From Streptomyces daqingensis (GTDB taxonomy: Bacteria > Actinomycetota > Actinomycetes > Streptomycetales > Streptomycetaceae): 64,000 nucleotides of DNA. Shown here in pieces: positions 26,036 through 33,993 of the stretch. The translations under genes were made by a program, and so were the position numbers. Under the pieces are notes generated by a model. It was not told the origin of the DNA and made no database searches. It saw only the letters and a program-made list of their open reading frames with translations. Each line of letters begins with the position of its first letter. The stretch's first letter is position 1. Location: assembly GCF_014645895.1 (NCBI RefSeq), contig NZ_BMMP01000008.1, positions 197,995 to 261,994 of the forward strand, read 5' to 3'.

Positions 26036-28816
26036 GTGATACGGGATCAGGACGGAACGGCGGCCGGTCAGCGGCAAGGTGACCGCGCTCCTCACGCGAG
26101 GGGCGCCGGCACCTCCGACGATGCTGCCCGCGAACGGCCGGGGGCCGCGTCCCGCCGGGGACGCCTCGTCCGCGCCGACGATCCCGCCGCCTCCCCGGCC
26201 GAGGACGAGAAGACGACCGAACGGGTCGAGAGCGACGAGCCGCTGCTCCCGGCCCGCGTCCACCGCCCGTCCGATCTGCTGCGCCTGGGACTGGGGCTGC
26301 TCGGCATCGCGATCGTGCTGGTCATCGCCAACTTCGCGCACGGCACGACCGCGGGCCTCGAGCAGGACATCGACAAGGGCACCCAGCAGGCCCCGCCGCT
26401 GCTGATCAGCCTGACCGGTCTTACCTCCAGCATCGTCATCCTCCTCGTCCCGGTCGCCTTCGCCATCGAGCGGCTCATAAAGCGGGACGGGCTGCGGATC
26501 GCGGACGGCGTCCTCGCCGCCGTCCTGGCGCACGGCGCCTCCCTCGCCGTGGACCTGTGGGTCGCCCAGGCCGCACCCGACTCCGTGCGCGACGTCCTGA
26601 CCAAGCAGATCACCGACTCCGACCTCACCACCCCCGTCCACAGCTATCTCGCCCCCGTGATCGCCTACATGACGGCCGTCGGGATGGCGCGCCGTCCGCG
26701 CTGGCGCGTCCTGCTGTGGGCCGTGCTCCTGCTGAACGCCTTCGCCGTACTCTTCCCCGGCTACTCGACCCTGTTCTCGATCATCGTCACGGTGCTCATC
26801 GGCTGGTCGGTGGCGTACGGCACTCTGTACGCGGTCGGCACGCCCAACGTCCGTCCCACTGGCCAGACGCTGCTCGCCGGACTCCGCCGCGTCGGCTTCA
26901 GCCCGGTCAGCGCGCTGCGCGTCGAGGACCCCCCGAGCCCCGACGGCACCGAGGCGGGCGACCACGGGCGCCGCTACCGCGTCACGCTGGAGAGCGGCCC
27001 GCCGATCGACGTGACGGTCGTCGACCGGGAGCAGCAGGCCCACGGCTTCTTCTACCGGGTCTGGCGGCGGCTGACGCTGCGCGACTTCATCCAGAACCGG
27101 AGCCTCCAGTCCCTGCGCCAGGCCCTCGAGCAGGAGGCGCTGCTCGCGTACGCCGCCATCGCCGCCGGAGCCAACGCCCCCCGCCTGATCGCCACATCTG
27201 AGCTGGGCCCGGACGCGGTGATGCTCGTCTACGAGCACATCGACGCCCGCACGCTGGACTCGCTGCAGGACGAGGAGATCACCGATGAGCTGATGCGGAC
27301 CGCCTGGCAGCAGGTCGAAGCGCTGCAGTCGCGCCGCATCTCGCACCGCAGGCTCGTCGGCGACGCTCTGCTGGTCGACGCTTCCGGGACCGTCTATCTG
27401 ACCGACCTCAGGGGCGGTGAGATCGCCGCGGGTGACGTCGTCCTGCGCATGGACATCGCGCAGTTGCTGACGACGTTCGGACTGCGCGTCGGTGCGGAAC
27501 GGTCGGTCGCCGCCGCAGTGGACGTGCTCGGACCCGACGCCGTCGCCGACAGCCTGCCGATGCTGCAGCCGATCGCGCTCAGCCGCAGCACTCGGCACAC
27601 GCTGCGCCGTCTCGCCAAGGAGCGCGCACAGCGCGAACGTGAGGCGGTGATCGAGGCGTCCCGCGCCAACAGGGAGGCCAGGGAGCACCGCGCAGACGAG
27701 AGGCCGGGCGTACTGGTCGACGCGGCCGCGGAACACAAGCAGGACCGCAAGTCACTGCGCGCGGAGAAGAACGCGCAGAAGAGAGCCGTCGACGAGGCGC
27801 TGGAAGAGGCGCGCGAGGAGGATCTGCTCGCGCAGATCCGGCAGCAGGTGCTGCTGATCAGACCGCAGGCCCCGATAGAGCCGGCCAGGCTGGAACGTGT
27901 CAAGCCGCGCACCCTCGTCACGTTCATCGCGGGTGCGCTCGCCGCCTACTTCCTCCTGTCGCAGCTCACGCAGGTCAACTTCGGCGAGGTCGTCGGGCAG
28001 GCGAACTGGGCCTGGGTCGGCGGCGCGGCGCTCTTCTCGTCCCTGACGTACTTCGCGGCGGCGATGGCGCTGCTGGGCTTCGTGCCGGAGAAGGTCCCCT
28101 TCCTGCGGACCGTCGTCGCTCAGGTCGCGGGCTCCTTCGTGAAGCTGGTCGCGCCCGCCGCCGTCGGCGGTGTCGCACTGAACGCACGGTTCCTGCAGCG
28201 CTCCGGGGTCCGCCCGGGCCACGCCGTGGCGAGCGTCGGCGCCTCCCAGCTGTTCGGCCTGGGCAGCCACATCACGCTGCTGCTCTTCTTCGGCTATCTC
28301 ACCGGTACCGAGCACACACCCACCCTGTCGCCGTCCAGGACCGTCATCGCGGGGCTGCTCACGGCCGCTGTGCTGGTGCTGATCGTCACCGCGATCCCGG
28401 CCCTGCGAAGGTTCGTCTCGACGCGGCTGCGCTCGCTGTTCGCGGGCGTCGTGCCCCGGATGCTGGACGTGGTGCAGCGCCCGCGGAAGCTCGTGACGGG
28501 CATCGGCGGGATGCTGCTGATGACGCTGCTGTTCGTCATGTGCCTCGACGCCTGTGTGCGGGCGTTCGGACACGACGCGAGTTACGCGAGCATCGCGGTC
28601 GTCTTCCTGGCGGGCAACGCGCTCGGTTCGGCGGCGCCCACTCCGGGCGGTCTCGGAGCCGTGGAAGCGGCGCTGATCGCCGGGCTCATCACCTTCGGGG
28701 TGCCGAAGGAGATCGCGACTCCGGCCGTTCTGCTGTTCCGGCTGATGACGCTGTGGCTGCCGGTCGGCCCGGGCTGGCTGTCGTTCACGCACCTGACGCG
28801 CAGGGGCTCGATCTGA
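26036..28816 (+). CDS. Membrane protein: pseudokinase fused to MprF-type flippase domain
   Basis: A 926-residue membrane protein. Layout: disordered N-terminus (1-75); about six transmembrane helices (80-270); a cytoplasmic kinase-like domain (about 285-530); a charged coiled-coil-like Arg/Glu/Lys region (530-610); and a second block of about seven helices (625-920) of the lysylphosphatidylglycerol synthase transmembrane/UPF0104 flippase family (APAAVGGVALNARFL, SAAPTPGGLGAVEAAL). The kinase catalytic loop reads SHRRLVGDALLVD and the metal loop DLRGGE, so the canonical HxD and DFG residues are missing. Likely transports a lipid or lipid-linked sugar under control of the pseudokinase (inference). 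GTG start; divergent from the ATL gene. Confidence 0.85.
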   Translation: MIRDQDGTAAGQRQGDRAPHARGAGTSDDAARERPGAASRRGRLVRADDPAASPAEDEKTTERVESDEPLLPARVHRPSDLLRLGLGLLGIAIVLVIANFAHGTTAGLEQDIDKGTQQAPPLLISLTGLTSSIVILLVPVAFAIERLIKRDGLRIADGVLAAVLAHGASLAVDLWVAQAAPDSVRDVLTKQITDSDLTTPVHSYLAPVIAYMTAVGMARRPRWRVLLWAVLLLNAFAVLFPGYSTLFSIIVTVLIGWSVAYGTLYAVGTPNVRPTGQTLLAGLRRVGFSPVSALRVEDPPSPDGTEAGDHGRRYRVTLESGPPIDVTVVDREQQAHGFFYRVWRRLTLRDFIQNRSLQSLRQALEQEALLAYAAIAAGANAPRLIATSELGPDAVMLVYEHIDARTLDSLQDEEITDELMRTAWQQVEALQSRRISHRRLVGDALLVDASGTVYLTDLRGGEIAAGDVVLRMDIAQLLTTFGLRVGAERSVAAAVDVLGPDAVADSLPMLQPIALSRSTRHTLRRLAKERAQREREAVIEASRANREAREHRADERPGVLVDAAAEHKQDRKSLRAEKNAQKRAVDEALEEAREEDLLAQIRQQVLLIRPQAPIEPARLERVKPRTLVTFIAGALAAYFLLSQLTQVNFGEVVGQANWAWVGGAALFSSLTYFAAAMALLGFVPEKVPFLRTVVAQVAGSFVKLVAPAAVGGVALNARFLQRSGVRPGHAVASVGASQLFGLGSHITLLLFFGYLTGTEHTPTLSPSRTVIAGLLTAAVLVLIVTAIPALRRFVSTRLRSLFAGVVPRMLDVVQRPRKLVTGIGGMLLMTLLFVMCLDACVRAFGHDASYASIAVVFLAGNALGSAAPTPGGLGAVEAALIAGLITFGVPKEIATPAVLLFRLMTLWLPVGPGWLSFTHLTRRGSI

Positions 28817-28962
28817 GCGACGCCGCGTCCAGCCAGACGGGCGGCCGCGCCCGCCAAAGCCGGGCGCCAGCGTCTGCGCTGTGCCCTGCGTCTGCCTGTA
28901 CGTCCCATGCCCGCCCCGCCCGTCCCGTCCGTCCCACCGCGTGACACTGCCACAGCACGACG

Positions 28963-28994
28963 AAGGGGGCCGCGAACGTCGTCGCAGCCCCCTT
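28963..28994. terminator. Bidirectional terminator between flippase gene and moeZ
   Basis: Arms AAGGGGGC / GCCCCCTT with a 16-base loop; T/A residues flank both sides, as expected for a terminator serving converging genes. Confidence 0.75.
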
Positions 28995-29006
28995 TGCCGA
29001 GTGTGA

Positions 29007-30185
29007 TCAGTAGACCGGCTTGTCCGGCTCGATCTGGTTGACCCAGCCGATGACGCCGCCGCCGACGTGAACGGCGTCGGAGAAGCCGGCGTCCTTCAGC
29101 GTGGCGAGCACTTCCGCAGAGCGGACACCCGTCTTGCAGTGCAAGACGATCTTCTTGTCCTGCGGCAGGTCCTGCAGGGCGGTGCCCATGAGGAACTGGT
29201 CCTTCGGGACGAGCTTCGCGCCCGGGATCGAGACGATCTCGTACTCGTTCGGCTCGCGCACGTCGATGACCTCGATGCGCTCGCCGTCGTCCATCCACTC
29301 CTTGAGCTGCTTGGGAGTGATGGTCGACCCGGCCGCGGCCTCCTGGGCCTCGTCGGAGACGACACCGCAGAAGGCCTCGTAGTCGATCAGCTCCGTCACG
29401 GTCGGGTTCTCACCGCAGAGCGCGCAGTCGGGGTCCTTGCGGACCTTGACCTGGCGGTAGCTCATCTCCAGGGCGTCGTAGATCATCAGGCGTCCCACCA
29501 GGGGGTCGCCGATGCCCGCGAGCAGCTTGATGGCCTCGTTGACCTGGATCGAACCGATCGAGGCGCACAGGACGCCCAGCACGCCGCCCTCGGCGCAGCT
29601 CGGCACCATGCCCGGGGGCGGGGGCTCGGGGTAGAGGCAGCGGTAGCAGGGACCGTGCTCGCTCCAGAAGACCGACGCCTGGCCGTCGAAGCGGTAGATC
29701 GAACCCCACACGTACGGCTTGCCCAGCAGAACGCAGGCGTCGTTGACCAGATACCGGGTGGCGAAGTTGTCGGTGCCGTCCAGGATCAGGTCGTAGTCGG
29801 CGAAGATCTCCTTCACGTTGGAGGAGTCGAGCCGCTCCATGTGCAGGTTGACGGTGGTGTGCGGGTTGATGCCCAGCACGGTGTCCTTGGCGGACTCCGC
29901 CTTGGAACGACCGATGTCCGACTGGCTGTGGATGACCTGCCGCTGCAGGTTCGACTCGTCGACCTCGTCGAACTCAACGATCCCGAGGGTGCCCACGCCC
30001 GCGGCGGCGAGGTACATCAGCGCGGGCGACCCGAGGCCGCCGGCGCCCACACAGAGCACCTTGGCGTTCTTCAGCCGCTTCTGCCCGTCCATCCCGACAT
30101 CCGGGATGATCAGGTGGCGCGAGTACCTGCGGACCTCGTCAACGGTGAGCTCGGCGGCCGGCTCGACCAGGGGTGGCAGCGACAC
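29007..30185 (-). CDS. moeZ: Adenylyltransferase/sulfurtransferase MoeZ
   Basis: A 392-residue fusion of an E1-like MoeB domain and a C-terminal rhodanese. It adenylates the C-terminal glycine of small sulfur carriers (MoaD, ThiS, CysO) and transfers sulfur, feeding molybdopterin, thiamine and cysteine pathways. Seen: GAGGLGSPALMYLAAAG (nucleotide loop), DEVDESNLQRQVIH (Arg finger), DGTDNF, zinc cysteines CYRC and CALC, and the rhodanese active-site loop HCKTGVRS. GTG at 30185 has GGAG seven bases upstream and gives the family N-terminus SLPPLVEPA; an upstream in-frame GTG at 30239 is unlikely. MoaE at the left window edge uses the product of this pathway. Confidence 0.95.
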   Translation of the reverse strand: MSLPPLVEPAAELTVDEVRRYSRHLIIPDVGMDGQKRLKNAKVLCVGAGGLGSPALMYLAAAGVGTLGIVEFDEVDESNLQRQVIHSQSDIGRSKAESAKDTVLGINPHTTVNLHMERLDSSNVKEIFADYDLILDGTDNFATRYLVNDACVLLGKPYVWGSIYRFDGQASVFWSEHGPCYRCLYPEPPPPGMVPSCAEGGVLGVLCASIGSIQVNEAIKLLAGIGDPLVGRLMIYDALEMSYRQVKVRKDPDCALCGENPTVTELIDYEAFCGVVSDEAQEAAAGSTITPKQLKEWMDDGERIEVIDVREPNEYEIVSIPGAKLVPKDQFLMGTALQDLPQDKKIVLHCKTGVRSAEVLATLKDAGFSDAVHVGGGVIGWVNQIEPDKPVY

Positions 30186-30247
30186 GGGGACTCCGTTGGT
30201 CGGTGGAAACGTACGGTTGTTCTTCCGTAACACTGCCACGCCCTATC

Positions 30248-31093
30248 TCATTCCGAGACACCCGGTCCGAGGCGCGAGACGATCTCGTCCCAGTAGCCGG
30301 GCAGTGCTTCCCACGGGTTCCGCCCGCCCCTCGCGCACCTGTCCGTGAAGTACACGGTGCCCGCGCCCTGCCAGCGCGCGATGCGGAGCGCCTCCTCGAT
30401 GTGCGTACGCGGAACGCTGTGCACCAGGTGGCAGAAGCGTTCCGCGGGGAGGGACGCCGTCCACTCGGGAGCCTGGGACCACCGGTAGTCCGGCCAGCCG
30501 CCGCAGAAGGTCACCAGCTGGTCGGCCAAATCCGCGTAACCCGGGTGGGGATGGCTCCCGTGGCCGAAGACGAGTGCGGGCGACGGACGCGGCGGAGCCG
30601 GGGCCCCGGCGTGCACCGCCGGTCCGGGCGGCGGGCCCCCGGCGAGCGCGTGCCGCCCGCGGCGGCGCCGCTGCTGTACGCACAGGGCACGCAGCGTCGC
30701 CGCCGTCCGCTCCACGTCGGCGAGCTGCGCCGGGCCCCCGGGACAGTGCGCGAGGTAGAAGCCGTCGACGCGGTACCAGTCGAGGTAGCGGTGCGCGTCC
30801 GAGACCAGTTCGCCGAACGACCGCGCACCGTCCCGCATGTCGAGACGTCCCAGGACGGCAACGCCCGCACCGTGCAGCCTGTCCGCCGACGCCAGGCAGT
30901 ACGGGTCGGGGCGGGCGCCGGGGCCACCGGCCACGTCCAGCACCGCCCAGTGCAACGGCAGGTCCGGATCCGCCAGCGCCGCCCACTCCTGGGGCGCGAC
31001 CATCGGATGTGCCCAGCCGGGCACCCCCAGACCCGTCCGCCCGGCAGTCTCGGCCGGCAGGGGCAGGGTTCCGGGGCTCATCAGATGCGGCAT
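30248..31093 (-). CDS. Spherulin-4-like (GH135-type) glycoside hydrolase
   Basis: About 281 residues of the spherulation-specific family 4 domain. Seen: GLGVPGWAHPMVAP, LHWAVLDVAGGPG, VLGRLDMRDGARS, YLDWYRVDGFYLAHCPGG, LVFGHGSHPHPGYADLAD and GAGTVYFTDR, the strands of a TIM barrel. In Aspergillus, Sph3 of this family (GH135) cleaves galactosaminogalactan and is needed to make it. No signal peptide is evident, so it may act inside the cell or be exported another way. ATG at 31093 is preceded by GGAGG; ATG at 31081 (TGATG overlap) is the alternative. The start overlaps the epimerase stop, so the two are coupled. Confidence 0.85.
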   Translation of the reverse strand: MPHLMSPGTLPLPAETAGRTGLGVPGWAHPMVAPQEWAALADPDLPLHWAVLDVAGGPGARPDPYCLASADRLHGAGVAVLGRLDMRDGARSFGELVSDAHRYLDWYRVDGFYLAHCPGGPAQLADVERTAATLRALCVQQRRRRGRHALAGGPPPGPAVHAGAPAPPRPSPALVFGHGSHPHPGYADLADQLVTFCGGWPDYRWSQAPEWTASLPAERFCHLVHSVPRTHIEEALRIARWQGAGTVYFTDRCARGGRNPWEALPGYWDEIVSRLGPGVSE

Positions 31094-32145
31094 GCCGCCT
31101 CCATCCAGATGTCCGCCAGTGACTCCTCGAGACCGATACGCGGACGCCATCCCAGCCGGTCGCGCGCTGTCCGTACGTCTGCCTGCTGCCAGTTCCCGCA
31201 GCCGTCCGGATAGTGGTAAGGCCCCGGTGCCGCAGACGACGGGCCGGCGGGCGACGGCACGTGAGCCGTGGCGACGCCGGCCTGCGAAGCGCTGGACGCG
31301 GCAGCCTGCCCCGCAGCTCCACCCGGAGCGGAAGGGACCGCCACGCTGCCGGAGTTGGGCCCCCCAGACGCTCCTGCCCCCGGCCCGCCGGAGGCTTCCA
31401 GCTCGTAGAGCGCTCCGCCGTACCCGGCGACTCTCGCGAGTACGGACGCCGCGTCGCGCAGCCGGACCGCTCTGCCCGTGCCGATGTTGATGACTCCCTG
31501 CGCCGCGGAGAGCGAGGCTGCGTGCACTGCCCGCGCGACGTCCCGCACGTCCACGAAGTCGCGCTGCACGGACAGCCCGGCCAGCCTCAGCTCGCTGTCC
31601 CCCTGCTGCATCGCCCGCCGCATCCCGTCGGCCAGCCGCCCCAGCGGGGAGCCGGCGGGCGTGCTCGGCCCCGCGGGCGAGAAGACGCGCAGTACGACGG
31701 CGTCCAGCCCCGAGGCGAGGACCAGCTCCGTGGCGGCCAGCTTGCTCACGCCGTACGGCCCGCCGGGGCGCGGCGTGGCCGCCTCGCCCGTGGACGAACC
31801 CGCCTGCGACGGCCCGTACTCGGCGGCGCAGCCGATGTGCACCAGACGCGCGTCGCAGGTGCTGCGCCTGAGCGACTCGCAGACAGTGGCCGTCGAGACG
31901 GTGTTCTGCCGCGTCAGCTCCCGTGCGCCTCCGCGCGTGGCGCCCGCACAGTTGATGACGACCCCTGGGTGCACCGCGTCGAGGAACCGGGTCAGTGCCC
32001 CCGGGCTTCCCGTGGCCAGGTCGAAACGCACGTCGGCGTCGTCGTCGCGGCCGAGAGCGGTGAGCTGCACGGCGGGGTCGGCCAGCAGCCGGTCGGCGAC
32101 GAAGCGCCCGAGGTATCCGCTCGCACCGAGCAGGAGGACTCTCAT
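31081..32145 (-). CDS. NAD-dependent sugar epimerase/dehydratase
   Basis: A 354-residue extended SDR. GASGYLG at residues 7-13 binds the dinucleotide; VHIGCAAEYGPS provides the catalytic Ser region; YGVSK is the catalytic Tyr/Lys pair; LRVFSPAGP and DFVDVRDVARA are the substrate-loop landmarks of UDP-sugar epimerases. A Gly/Ser/Ala/Pro-rich insert (about residues 255-310) precedes the last helices. Lies between the membrane protein gene and the spherulin-4-like gene on one strand. Substrate unknown; a UDP-hexose or UDP-HexNAc 4-epimerase would fit the neighbours. Confidence 0.88.
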   Translation of the reverse strand: MRVLLLGASGYLGRFVADRLLADPAVQLTALGRDDDADVRFDLATGSPGALTRFLDAVHPGVVINCAGATRGGARELTRQNTVSTATVCESLRRSTCDARLVHIGCAAEYGPSQAGSSTGEAATPRPGGPYGVSKLAATELVLASGLDAVVLRVFSPAGPSTPAGSPLGRLADGMRRAMQQGDSELRLAGLSVQRDFVDVRDVARAVHAASLSAAQGVINIGTGRAVRLRDAASVLARVAGYGGALYELEASGGPGAGASGGPNSGSVAVPSAPGGAAGQAAASSASQAGVATAHVPSPAGPSSAAPGPYHYPDGCGNWQQADVRTARDRLGWRPRIGLEESLADIWMEAACRI

Positions 32146-32286
32146 CGTGCGGCCTCCCGGTGTTCGTCGGTGCGGTGTGACGGTTGTGCCGTGGTCATAC
32201 GGCCCTGCTCCTTAGTCGTGTTGCGAAGTGCGGTACGCCTGGGCGGGCGTACCGGGGTGGGTCGGGGCGGCGGTGACCGGCGCGTT

Positions 32287-33993
32287 TCAGGGCGTCGTGC
32301 CCCAGGGGGTCTCGCTGTGCGCGCGGGTCTCACCGCAGTCGTTGTGCTCGTCGCAGTCGCTGTCGTCGGCGCGAGAGCTGTGGCCGGCAGTCGTGCTGTG
32401 CCCGACGGACGGGCTGTGGGCGACGTGATAGCAGTGGTCGCGGTGCGGGCAGTGGCTGTCTCCGGGGCAGGCACTCTCCGCGCGGACGCCCGGTCCGTCA
32501 GCCGGCGCACAGTGCGCGCAGCGCCCAGGGGGACTGCCGGCGCTCCGGAGTTCCCGCGGCGCCGCCCCGTGGTGCGCGAAAGCACCGCTGAGCAGCCGGT
32601 ACGCCCAGGCCAGCAGTCCGAGTGCGACGCAGGCACAGACGGCGGCCGGGACGAGCTCGGGGTGCAGCGGGCCGAGAAGGCGCCCCGCTCCCGGGACAGC
32701 GCTCGCGACGAGCGCGGCTGCCTCCGCGCCGCACGCGATGCCCAGCCCGGTCGAAGCAGCACGCCGGAAGCCGTGCGCGGTCAGCAGGAGAGCGGTGAAG
32801 AGCAGCATGCCCAGCGCCGTCGTGGACGCCAGCACCTCGGCGGTGACGGAGGCGCCCACGGTCGCACCTCCGGGGTCCGCCCCGGCCAGGCCGGCAGCCG
32901 CCCCGGACACCTCCGCGCAGAGGATCTGCAGCCCCAGCGTCAGCGCGGCGAACAGCGCCACAGTCGCCGTCAGCAGCGGCCACATCCCCGCGGCGAAATC
33001 GTCCAGGGTGCGGCTCGCCGCCAGCCGCTTCCGCGCCCCCGCCGCGAACCGGCGGGCGCAGAGCACGGCGGGTACGAGAGCGCAGGCGAGTGCGAATGCC
33101 ACGGTGACGGCGCTCCACTCCCCCACGACGGGGGCTCCGCCCTGTCCTCCGGGCAACCGGTCGCCCCACACGACGACGCCGGTCAGCCAGCCCGCGGACA
33201 GCAGCGTCGGCACACCGGCCTTCGCCCCGACGAGTCGCCGCAGTGCCAGTCGCACGGACGCTCCGACCGCGAGTACGGCCGCAGCGACTCCCGCGGCGAC
33301 AGCGAAGCCGTCGACATGCTGCACGCGTGCCGGCGCGAGCAGTGCCACGCAGGCGGCCGTCAGCAACGCGGGCAGCAGGACGAGGCCGGCATTCAGAAGC
33401 CGCCTGGCTGTACGGCCGCGTGCACAGCGGTACGCCCGGTTGCCGCTCCCCCGGACGCGGCCGCGCGTGCCGGTACCGGAGCGCCCGGACAGTGCGTCAG
33501 GCTCTCCTTCGACGCGCGGCACCCGCGCGAACAGTTCCTCGGCGAGGGAGAAGACGTCGCGGTGGCGGAAGCGCGCCGCCGTACGGTCGGTGACGCCGGC
33601 CGCCTCGAGTCCGGCAGCGATCTCCAGCGGATCGACGGCTCGCTCGCACAGTCCGCGGTGCCTGTGCATCAACTCCCTGACCGGGTCCGCCGGTCCGGTG
33701 ACAGCCCGTACGGCACCGCCTGCTTCCCTCGGTCTCGGGACCCGGCTCCCGGAGCGTGCCCCAAGCGGTCTGCTGTCCGCCGTCCGGGCGCTGCGAGACG
33801 GTTCGTCCGCAGCCGCCGAGAGCCGCGTGTCACCGTCCGGTCCGTCACACGTGGAGACATCCGGCGGGGCGAGCAGCGCCGAGGAACGCACGTCCCACGC
33901 CTGCCCGCTCACCGGGGCTCCCGGCCCGTACGCGCGGGCTGCCGGCTGGTCCGGTGCGGCCGTGTCCGGGACGGGGGGTCTGCCAACGCTCAT
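32287..33993 (-). CDS. Polytopic membrane protein with Cys/His-rich C-terminal tail
   Basis: A 568-residue membrane protein. The N-terminal ~170 residues are cytoplasmic, with PLEIAAGLEAAGVTDRTAA then RFRHRDVFSLAEELFARV as a conserved-looking helical element. Roughly eight to ten hydrophobic segments follow (about residues 205-480). The last ~75 residues hold about seven Cys and nine His among Ser/Asp (CAHC, CPHRDHC, HNDC), suggesting a metal-binding or redox-sensitive tail. ATG overlaps the glycosyltransferase stop (ATGA). No known transporter family is recognised; the gene context suggests a polysaccharide or lipid-linked sugar exporter (inference). Confidence 0.78.
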   Translation of the reverse strand: MSVGRPPVPDTAAPDQPAARAYGPGAPVSGQAWDVRSSALLAPPDVSTCDGPDGDTRLSAAADEPSRSARTADSRPLGARSGSRVPRPREAGGAVRAVTGPADPVRELMHRHRGLCERAVDPLEIAAGLEAAGVTDRTAARFRHRDVFSLAEELFARVPRVEGEPDALSGRSGTGTRGRVRGSGNRAYRCARGRTARRLLNAGLVLLPALLTAACVALLAPARVQHVDGFAVAAGVAAAVLAVGASVRLALRRLVGAKAGVPTLLSAGWLTGVVVWGDRLPGGQGGAPVVGEWSAVTVAFALACALVPAVLCARRFAAGARKRLAASRTLDDFAAGMWPLLTATVALFAALTLGLQILCAEVSGAAAGLAGADPGGATVGASVTAEVLASTTALGMLLFTALLLTAHGFRRAASTGLGIACGAEAAALVASAVPGAGRLLGPLHPELVPAAVCACVALGLLAWAYRLLSGAFAHHGAAPRELRSAGSPPGRCAHCAPADGPGVRAESACPGDSHCPHRDHCYHVAHSPSVGHSTTAGHSSRADDSDCDEHNDCGETRAHSETPWGTTP

